From positions 1 through 13,185 of the forward strand of contig CAZXBB010000128.1 of the NCBI GenBank assembly GCA_964638815.1: DNA of 13,185 nucleotides, given 5' to 3'. Shown piece by piece: positions 8,054 to 13,185 of this stretch. A program made the position numbers and the translations under genes. Origin of the DNA: CAZXBB01 sp964638815. GTDB lineage: Bacteria; Planctomycetota; Phycisphaerae; Phycisphaerales; SM1A02. Numbering within the stretch: the first letter of the stretch is position 1; each line of letters begins with the position of its first letter. Under the pieces are notes generated by a model. The model was not told where the DNA came from. It was given only the letters and a program-made list of their open reading frames with translations, and did not search any database.

Positions 8054-8647
8054 ATGGCGCCGAACGTCGTCCAACGACCGGGCACACGCCGCCCCGCGCA
8101 GGCACGGCGGGCCGCGTTCACCCTGATCGAAACCGCGCTGGCGACCGTCATCGTCGGCGTCGGCGTCCTGGCGATGGTCGCGGCCCAGCAGGCGTTCCAC
8201 CAGCAGAACAACTGGTCCACGCACGCGAGCATCGCGGAGCGTCTCGGCAACGAGATCCGGGAGATGAGCCTGCTGCTCCCGCGGCACGATCCCGTGACGG
8301 GCAACGCCACCTGGGGACCCGAGACCAGCGAGACCTCGTGGGAGGACTACGACGACGTGGACGACTTCGACGGCGCCGGCGGCGGGCTGATCTTCGGCGC
8401 CGACCACGACGCGGGCACGGCGGACAACGGGCCGTTGAACGCCCGGCGCGAGATCATTCCGAACATGAACGGCTGGGAGCAGATCGTGACGGTGCGGAAC
8501 GTCGATCCGTTCTTCATCAACGACGTGGGAAGCCCCCCGGCCGACGGCACCACCGACATGATGCTCGTCGAGGTCCTGGTGCGATACACCGACCGGAAGG
8601 GGAACCAGACGGACATGACGACGGTCTCATGGATCGTTCCGAAGTGA
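8054..8647 (+). CDS. GspI/PilV-like pseudopilin
   Basis: 197 residues. It has a class III prepilin leader: basic residues 1-21 (ending RRAA), then F22-T-L-I-E26, so cleavage is expected at A21|F22 with Glu at mature position 5. The hydrophobic helix ALATVIVGVGVLAMVAAQ follows. The soluble domain contains an acidic stretch W96-E-DYDDVDDFDG107, a motif I associate with PilV/MshD-like minor pilins. The C-terminus (MMLVEVLVRYTDRKGNQTDM) fits the final strands of that fold. GAGGAG at 8041-8046 lies 7 nt before the ATG. An in-frame ATG at 7970 overlaps the pilC stop (TGATG), but it would give an atypically long leader and has a weaker ribosome site. I infer GspI/PilV class from size, leader and position; the exact class is uncertain. 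Confidence 0.85.
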   Translation: MAPNVVQRPGTRRPAQARRAAFTLIETALATVIVGVGVLAMVAAQQAFHQQNNWSTHASIAERLGNEIREMSLLLPRHDPVTGNATWGPETSETSWEDYDDVDDFDGAGGGLIFGADHDAGTADNGPLNARREIIPNMNGWEQIVTVRNVDPFFINDVGSPPADGTTDMMLVEVLVRYTDRKGNQTDMTTVSWIVPK

Positions 8648-8703
8648 CCGGGACCGGCGACGGGCGTGCGGGCGACGTGACGGAGGTGAGGGAGAGAGCT
8701 TCG

Positions 8704-11289
8704 ATGGAACGACGGGTCATTTCGAGAGAAGTTTGGCCGAAAGAAGTTTGGCCGAGAGAAGTTTGGCCGAACCAGGTCCGGCCGACACAAGTTTGGCCGA
8801 CACAGGTCAGGCCGAACCAGGTCAGGCCGGGCGCGACGCGACGCGGCGTCGCCTCCGTGCTGGCGATGATGTTCCTGGTGCTCTTCGGCTCCCTCGCCGC
8901 CGCGATGGCGGTCGTCGCGCAGGGCAATCTGCGCACGGCCGATTCGTCGCTGAAGGTATCGCGCGCGATGAGCGCGGCGGAGACGGGGCTCGCGTTCGCA
9001 TCGGCCCGCATGGCCTCCGAGTCGCGACGCTTCATCGTCGAGAAGGGCGTCATCGACAGCACATTCGCGGATGAGCTGTGGAGCGGGACCATCGATCCCT
9101 CTGAGGTCACGGTCCTTCCGCCGGTCGGCTACCCGCCGCCCGGCTCCGACCCACCCGGCATCATGCAGGCCATCCGCGACGCCCACCTCGCGGACTCGCA
9201 CGACATCATCGTCGAGGCCGGTGACGCCGACCTGCCCACGGTCGATACCGAAAACGGCATCCTGCTCGTGCGTCCGATCGCGCTGGATGCGAGCGCCAAC
9301 AGCCCGTACTTCCGGCTGCGGTACGAGTTCCTCGGGGAAGAGACCTCGCTGGTCCGCCTGACGTCCACCGGCGTAGACGACAACGTCTCGCGCACGCTCG
9401 CGATGGATTTCCGGATCGAGAAGAAGATCGAGTACTCGATCCTCAGCACCAACCGGATCATGATCGGCAAGAACGTGGTCGTCCACGGCCCGCTCGGCTC
9501 GCGCTACGGCGTCGATCCGGTCACAGGCGACGCCAACCCGAACGAGCTCGAGACCGACAACGGCGATCCGCTCGTGATGCGGAGCGACTTCAACTACCTC
9601 GACGATACGCTCGACCTGCGGCTCCAGGAGCTCTACCTGGCCATCACGAACCCCCTGAACGGCGACGTTGACGGCGACGGGCGTCTGCGCCCGGATCACC
9701 CCGTCGAGGCGGCGGCCCTCGCGCCATACCCGCAGCTCACGGACTACGACGGCGACGAGTACGTTGACGACTTCGACCAGTTCCTCAGCCGCTACGACAC
9801 GAACCCCGTGGACTTCAAGGTCGTCTACGACGCGGCGCTGTCCGGCGGGATGACCGTCGAGTTCGAGGAGGACGGCGAGATCATCGACTTCCAGCTCGCG
9901 CGACTCATCGACGAGAGCCGGCCGGACCGCGACGGCGACGGCGAGGAGGGATCCGCCAGCGATCGCGCGCTCGGCTGGCAGGACGGCATCATCGACGCGC
10001 AGGATCTCTACGCCAAAGTGACGGGGCGGCTCGCGTTCGCCGTCGCGCGGGCGGACTGGGAGACCGCGCAGGCCGAGCCCTACCAGAACGTCGTCCAGGG
10101 ACCGATTCGCCCGGGAATCGACCAGCCCGCGGTGACCTTCGAGGTGAGCGACGAGGAGCTCCTCGAGATCAGCACGGACATGTTCAACGACTCCCATAAC
10201 TGGTTCGAGGCGCAGGTGCCGGCGGAGACGCCCATCCCGCCGGGCGACCCGCCGCTCGACCCGGCCGATCTCGCGGTCGGCGCGCAGGTGCTCCATGCGG
10301 GCACGTTCACGCCGGCCTCGTCGGGCGACTGGGAATCCGTGCCCTTCGGCTCGGCGGGCGCGTACGACTACTATCAGCGCCCGCTCTACCAGGACTTCGT
10401 GTTCAAGAACGTCCGGATCCCGCGCGGGAACAACGGTCTGTTCCAGAACTGCACGTTCGTCGGCGTCGTGTTCGTCGAAGCCGAGGGAGCGTGCGATCAC
10501 AAGGACTGGAACTATGCCGGCGCCGTCGAGCCGATCGACGACGGCATGGGTGGCTTCACCTACGAGCTGCGCTTCCCCGACCTGCCGCCACCGCCGCCGG
10601 ACCACATCGACGTTGACGGTGTCGAGGTTCGCGACACGCGCGACTACTCGAACAACATCCGTTTCGACGGATGCACGTTCCTGGGCTCGGTCGCCGCCGA
10701 CAAGCTGGACGAGTACACGCACTGGCGCAACAAGGTCCAGATCACCGGCGCCACACGCTCCTACCTGTATCCCGAGGAGGTCGTTCCCGACACCCTCACG
10801 GACTCGTCCGGGACGTTCCTCCTGAAGGACCTCCTCACGGACCACATCAGCGACGCCGCGCGCGAGGAGCTCGCCAAGAGCTCGATCCTCATGCCCGGCT
10901 GGTCCGTGGACGTCGGCAACTTCACGAACGAGCAGGATCCGGATCCGGCCCTGACGCCGTGGGTGCGTCTCAAGGGCGTGATCATCGCCGGCGTGCTCGA
11001 CGTGCGCGGCACGGCCGAGATCAAGGGCACGCTGCTCATGACGTTCCGCCCGAAGGTGGGGGAGGGGCCGCTCTCCTACGGCGGACAGCCCGACGCGTTC
11101 AACACGACGATCGGCTACTTCGGGCCCACCGACGGCGACGACGAGGGCAGCGACCCCGGCGGCCCCGGCTTCAACGGCTTCGGCGAGATCCGGCTCATCT
11201 ACGATCCGGACGCCCAGCTTCCCGACGGGATCCCGTGGCCGGTGCGCATGGTGCCGGAGCCCGACTCGTACTTCGAAGGAGGGTCGTGA
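8704..11289 (+). CDS. Large GspK/PilX-like minor pilin with EF-hand-like loops
   Basis: 861 residues, far longer than typical PilX or GspK. Residues 9-43 are seven pentapeptide units of the form (E/Q)V(W/R)P. R46-R47-G48 precedes a membrane helix at 48-72 (GVASVLAMMFLVLFGSLAAA), followed by AMSAAETGLAFASARM. This G-A-rich helix without Glu5, plus the AAETGL motif, resembles GspK/PilX pilins. Acidic loops resembling EF-hands lie at D321-VDGDG, at D347-YDGDEYVDDFD358 (a full 1-3-5-9-12 pattern), and at D408-RDGDG with D427-GIIDAQD. Residues ~575-780 contain two CTF(V/L)G motifs (C583, C657) and GVIIAGVLDVRGTAEIKGT, suggestive of a beta-helix. GGAGAG at 8691-8696 supports the ATG at 8704. It is followed 2 nt later by the J-like gene. 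A tip adhesin or secretion-tip role is inference. Confidence 0.75.
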   Translation: MERRVISREVWPKEVWPREVWPNQVRPTQVWPTQVRPNQVRPGATRRGVASVLAMMFLVLFGSLAAAMAVVAQGNLRTADSSLKVSRAMSAAETGLAFASARMASESRRFIVEKGVIDSTFADELWSGTIDPSEVTVLPPVGYPPPGSDPPGIMQAIRDAHLADSHDIIVEAGDADLPTVDTENGILLVRPIALDASANSPYFRLRYEFLGEETSLVRLTSTGVDDNVSRTLAMDFRIEKKIEYSILSTNRIMIGKNVVVHGPLGSRYGVDPVTGDANPNELETDNGDPLVMRSDFNYLDDTLDLRLQELYLAITNPLNGDVDGDGRLRPDHPVEAAALAPYPQLTDYDGDEYVDDFDQFLSRYDTNPVDFKVVYDAALSGGMTVEFEEDGEIIDFQLARLIDESRPDRDGDGEEGSASDRALGWQDGIIDAQDLYAKVTGRLAFAVARADWETAQAEPYQNVVQGPIRPGIDQPAVTFEVSDEELLEISTDMFNDSHNWFEAQVPAETPIPPGDPPLDPADLAVGAQVLHAGTFTPASSGDWESVPFGSAGAYDYYQRPLYQDFVFKNVRIPRGNNGLFQNCTFVGVVFVEAEGACDHKDWNYAGAVEPIDDGMGGFTYELRFPDLPPPPPDHIDVDGVEVRDTRDYSNNIRFDGCTFLGSVAADKLDEYTHWRNKVQITGATRSYLYPEEVVPDTLTDSSGTFLLKDLLTDHISDAAREELAKSSILMPGWSVDVGNFTNEQDPDPALTPWVRLKGVIIAGVLDVRGTAEIKGTLLMTFRPKVGEGPLSYGGQPDAFNTTIGYFGPTDGDDEGSDPGGPGFNGFGEIRLIYDPDAQLPDGIPWPVRMVPEPDSYFEGGS
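8728..8832 (+). repeat. Seven 15-bp units encoding (E/Q)V(W/R)P-X repeats
   Basis: Seven contiguous in-frame 15-nt units start at 8728, 8743, 8758, 8773, 8788, 8803 and 8818. They encode EVWPK, EVWPR, EVWPN, QVRPT, QVWPT, QVRPN and QVRPG. Two sequence types are mixed: GAAGTTTGGCCG-like and CAGGTCAGGCCG-like. They occupy the segment before the predicted prepilin cleavage region of the K-like pilin. Confidence 0.9.
10816..10836 (+). repeat. 21-bp exact repeat, copy 1 (inside K-like pilin gene)
   Basis: A 21-nt string beginning TTCCTCCTGAAGG is identical to positions 12073-12093. Here it is read as FLLKDLL within the K-like pilin. Confidence 0.9.
11277..11282 (+). promoter_or_regulatory. Ribosome-binding site AGGAGG for the J-like pseudopilin
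   Basis: AGGAGG within the last codons of the K-like gene is 9 nt before ATG 11292, but only 3 nt before a GTG at 11286 that overlaps the upstream stop (GTGA). The spacing favours the ATG. Confidence 0.6.
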
Positions 11290-11291
11290 TC

Positions 11292-11930
11292 ATGCGCGCG
11301 CACACCCATGGTGACGGCCCCCGGCGCCCCCGGCACATTCCGCGACCCCGTCGCGTCCGGCGCGGCTTCAACCTCGTCGAGCTGCTCATGGCGCTCTCGA
11401 TCACGGCCACGCTGCTGACCGCGACGATGGTCGCGCTCGACGCCTCCTTCATGGCGTATCAGAACACGACGGAGGTCGCATCGACGCACACGATCAGCCG
11501 TCTCGCGATGCACCGGATCCTGACCATGATCCGCACCGGGCAGGACTTCCGTCCGCGACCGCTCGCGCCGCAGGATCGCATCGAGGAGAGCGACTTCATC
11601 GACTTCCGGCTCCCCGGCGGCAACGTCGTGACCGTCGAGTGGGACCAGGCCGAGGAGGCCCTGTACATTCGTCCCGGCGGCGCGGGCAATCCGCGCTACC
11701 TGATCCTCGAGGGTGTGATCGAGCAGTTCTACCCGACGGGCCACCCGCGGGAGGGCGAGCTGATCATGCCCTTCACCCTCGAGTACGAACTCGGCTTCGA
11801 GCTCTACCGCGCGACGATCGACATCGCGGTGCAGCCGGACGACAACATGAACGTCGGCCTCGACGGCAACCGCAACGAGATCATCAGGCTGGTGGCGACG
11901 TCGATGCCGCGCGGCGCGGCGCACGAGTAG
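11292..11930 (+). CDS. GspJ/PilW-like pseudopilin
   Basis: 212 residues. The leader is long and very basic (residues 1-25, ending RRVRRG). It is followed by F26-N-L-V-E30, so cleavage is expected at G25|F26 with Glu at mature position 5. The membrane helix LLMALSITATLLTATMVAL and then LDASFMAYQNTTEV are typical of PilW/GspJ proteins. The rest alternates strands and acidic loops, for example DFIDFRLPGGNVVTVEWDQ and LYIRPGGAGNPRYLILEGVI. Near the C-terminus, NVGLDGNRNEIIRLVATSMPRG fits the last strand. The gene starts 2 nt after the K-like pilin stop, which indicates translational coupling. With the I-like and K-like neighbours it would form a tip complex (inference). The stop codon lies in a 17-bp tandem duplication. 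Confidence 0.85.
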   Translation: MRAHTHGDGPRRPRHIPRPRRVRRGFNLVELLMALSITATLLTATMVALDASFMAYQNTTEVASTHTISRLAMHRILTMIRTGQDFRPRPLAPQDRIEESDFIDFRLPGGNVVTVEWDQAEEALYIRPGGAGNPRYLILEGVIEQFYPTGHPREGELIMPFTLEYELGFELYRATIDIAVQPDDNMNVGLDGNRNEIIRLVATSMPRGAAHE

Positions 11931-11950
11931 ACACGGCGCACGAGTAGACA
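11918..11950 (+). repeat. 17-bp tandem duplication over a stop codon
   Basis: GGCGCACGAGTAGACAC (11918-11934) is followed directly by GGCGCACGAGTAGACA (11935-11950). The first copy contains the TAG stop (11928-11930) of the J-like pseudopilin, and the second is outside the gene. It resembles a recent slippage duplication. Confidence 0.9.
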
Positions 11951-11963
11951 GGCCTTCGCGCGG

Positions 11964-12042
11964 CGTCGGTCACGCGGCGTCGGTCACGCGACGTCGGTCA
12001 CGCGACGTCGGTCACGCACGTCGGTCACGTACGTCGGTCACG
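11964..12042 (+). repeat. Six-copy CGTCGGTCACG array
   Basis: CGTCGGTCACG begins at 11964, 11978, 11992, 12006, 12019 and 12032, so the period is 14, 14, 14, 13 and 13. A degenerate end (CACGTG) follows. The core is not self-complementary, and there are no unique spacers, so it is neither a terminator nor a CRISPR. It lies 33 nt after the stop of the J-like pseudopilin. Confidence 0.9.
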
Positions 12043-12072
12043 CACGTGAACTCCGGGCGCATGGCCCGGGGC

Positions 12073-12093
12073 TTCCTCCTGAAGGACCTCCTC
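12073..12093 (+). repeat. 21-bp exact repeat, copy 2 (intergenic)
   Basis: Identical to 10816-10836. In the frame beginning at ATG 12061 it also reads FLLKDLL, so both copies keep the same reading frame. Confidence 0.9.
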
Positions 12094-12266
12094 GGCAAGG
12101 CGGGCCGGCGGTGGCGCCGCGTTCCAGACGAGACGCCCACCGTCCTCCGGCGCGCTCGGCGGTGCGCGGGAAGCCCGACTTATCCAGCTTCTCACGAAAT
12201 TGTCTTGCTGCTGCCCTCCTCCGGGGAGCTACCATCCTGGATGTCTGGCGTCCAGCGCTTCTTTAC

Positions 12267-12274
12267 GAGGGGGG
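12267..12274 (+). promoter_or_regulatory. Ribosome-binding site GAGGGGGG selecting start 12279
   Basis: A purine-rich GAGGGGGG with its GAGG core 8 nt before ATG 12279. The alternative in-frame ATG at 12399 has no comparable site upstream. Confidence 0.5.
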
Positions 12275-12278
12275 CGAG

Positions 12279-13185
12279 ATGACGACGGGGCTTGGTTCGA
12301 AAGCATGGCGGTCTTCGGAGGGGCTGGCTCGGCGAGCTGATCCTCTCGGACCGGACGGGCACAATTCCCGGCGTCGCGGCCATCGAGTTCGCTCGTCGAT
12401 GTCTGCGGCGCTCGGCGGCGGGTTGCTCGCGTGGGCGCTGCTGGCGCCGGCGGTCACCCCCGCCGCGGCGCAGTGCCGGTACGAGGTGACGCGGATCCGG
12501 CAGTGCCCGTTCGCCACGAGCGGCAACGCCATCAACAACCACGGCGCAATCGCCGGCTACTATCTGGCCTGCCCCGACGGACTGTTCGACGAGGCGTTCT
12601 CCTGGGACCCGACGGGGTCGCTCGTGACGCTGCCCCGGATGGGGAACTTCGAGGCGCGGGCGTTCGACATCAACGACCGCGGGCAGGTCGTGGGGCAGGC
12701 CGGGGCGGCCCGGACCACCCCGGTGCTCTGGGAGGACGGCGAGTTCATCGGCTTGGGTCTGCTGGCCGGGGCGAACACGGGGAGCGCGAGCGCGATCAAC
12801 ACGTGCGGCCAGATCGTCGGATACTCGGCCGATAGCGGCTACGGGCGACCATGGGACGCGGTCCTCTGGACGGACGGCCAGATGGTCAGTCTCCGTCCGT
12901 TGCTCGGTGAGCCGAGATACTCCTTCGCGTGGGACATCAACGATCGCTCCCAGATCGTGGGGTGGCGCAGGCTGGAGTCCGGACTCCACCGCCGGGCGTT
13001 TCTGCTCGACGGCGAGACGTTGATCGACCTGCACGCGGGCTTCGGCTTCCAGCGGAGCGAGGCGCAGGCGATCAACGATCACGGCATCGTGGTCGGCCAC
13101 CGCATGGTGTTCCGAACACCGGTGGACTTCTACCGGCAGCCCGTCATGTGGGTGGACGGGGTTCCGCGGGATCTCCATGTGCCCC
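12279..13185 (+). CDS. Secreted HAF-repeat protein (3' partial)
   Basis: 302 codons are visible and the frame is open to the window end. At least five HAF-type repeats of about 40-50 residues occur. Each opens with an A-x-x-IN-x-x-G-x-(I/V)-G core and closes with a W-x-DG-type strand: AINNHGAIAGYY, AFDINDRGQVVGQ with VLWEDG, AINTCGQIVGY with VLWTDG, AWDINDRSQIVGW with AFLLDG, and AINDHGIVVGH with VMWVDG. HAF-repeat proteins are usually extracellular and of unknown function. The Sec-type hydrophobic core (GGGLLAWALLAPAV, ~46-59) ends in AAA-Q at residues 62-65. From ATG 12279 the signal is preceded by a 40-residue basic extension (SRRRGHRVRSS); from ATG 12399 it would be a normal signal. The 12279 start has the better ribosome site. 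A C-terminal sorting domain, if any, is beyond the window. Confidence 0.82.
   Translation, partial: MTTGLGSKAWRSSEGLARRADPLGPDGHNSRRRGHRVRSSMSAALGGGLLAWALLAPAVTPAAAQCRYEVTRIRQCPFATSGNAINNHGAIAGYYLACPDGLFDEAFSWDPTGSLVTLPRMGNFEARAFDINDRGQVVGQAGAARTTPVLWEDGEFIGLGLLAGANTGSASAINTCGQIVGYSADSGYGRPWDAVLWTDGQMVSLRPLLGEPRYSFAWDINDRSQIVGWRRLESGLHRRAFLLDGETLIDLHAGFGFQRSEAQAINDHGIVVGHRMVFRTPVDFYRQPVMWVDGVPRDLHVP

Larger units (their letters stand above)
11931..12278. other. Repeat-rich intergenic region, no convincing gene
   Basis: These 348 nt hold the second copy of the 17-bp duplication, the 13/14-bp array (11964-12042) and copy 2 of the 21-bp repeat (12073-12093). There are two weak hairpins without T-runs: CGGCG/CGCCG at 12106-12119 and CGCGC/GCGCG at 12151-12168. 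An AT-richer dip at about 12179-12205 may mark the promoter of the HAF-repeat gene, but I could not fit a convincing -35/-10 pair. A short frame from ATG 12061 to a stop at 12280-12282 is open; its second half loses the GC-rich third positions, so I do not call it. Confidence 0.6.

Noticed and set aside
8347..10845. An 832-residue open frame on the minus strand opposite the K-like pilin gene.
   Set aside because: It is antisense to a gene with a clear pilin-like N-terminus, a ribosome site and operon placement. Its composition (long runs of V, E, R, L with no domain) is the usual mirror of GC-rich codon bias.
11964..12042. The repeat array as a possible CRISPR.
   Set aside because: Units are 13-14 nt with no unique spacers, and no cas gene is nearby.
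12061..12282. A small frame (about 73 residues) whose stop overlaps the HAF-gene start as ATGA.
   Set aside because: Third-position GC falls in its second half, it has no recognisable domain, and it lies in repeat-rich intergenic DNA. The overlap may be chance.
12192..13178. A 328-residue minus-strand open frame at the right end.
   Set aside because: The plus strand has five HAF-type repeats here, so the minus frame is an antisense shadow.

Overview
The window is GC-rich DNA of strongly coding character on both strands. It most resembles Planctomycetota, perhaps Phycisphaerae. That placement is an inference from several things together: very high GC, a giant PQQ-propeller/TPR exported protein, a DUF5658-like membrane protein, a PilT/PilC/pseudopilin cluster with EF-hand-like loops in an exported protein, a HAF-repeat protein, and a CTCTGTG-type intergenic repeat. 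No 16S rRNA or other marker is present. I see no tRNA, rRNA, CRISPR array, integrase or transposase.

Layout. (1) Positions 7-4275, minus strand: one very large exported protein of about 1422 residues, with a helical/TPR-like N-terminus, a PQQ-type beta-propeller, a second helical region and a second propeller. (2) Positions 4276-4544: a divergent intergenic region with a short-period CTCTGTG repeat that runs into the ribosome-binding site of the minus-strand gene. (3) Positions 4545-5490, plus strand: a small three-helix membrane protein (DUF5658-like), then a lipoprotein with a LEA14/WHy-like domain. (4) Positions 5667-11930, plus strand: a compact operon of five genes. These are a PilT-type ATPase, a PilC/GspF-type platform protein, a GspI/PilV-like pseudopilin, a large GspK/PilX-like pilin protein, and a GspJ/PilW-like pseudopilin. 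(5) Positions 11931-12278: a repeat-rich intergenic region. (6) Positions 12279-13185: a secreted HAF-repeat protein cut by the window end.

How it works together: the operon looks like the motor, inner-membrane platform and a minor-pilin tip complex (I, K and J classes) of a type IV pilus or type II secretion apparatus. The extension ATPase (PilB/GspE), major pilin, secretin and prepilin peptidase are not here and must be encoded elsewhere. The K-like protein is unusually long. It carries EF-hand-like acidic loops and ends in a region that looks like beta-helix.

The most unusual signal is a series of unrelated tandem repeats sitting on gene edges. They are a 14-bp duplication over the stop of the propeller gene, a CTCTGTG array over its start, seven 15-bp units encoding a pentapeptide at the start of the K-like pilin, a 17-bp duplication over the stop of the J-like pilin, and six 13/14-bp units just downstream. 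A 21-bp exact repeat also links the K-like gene to the last intergenic region.
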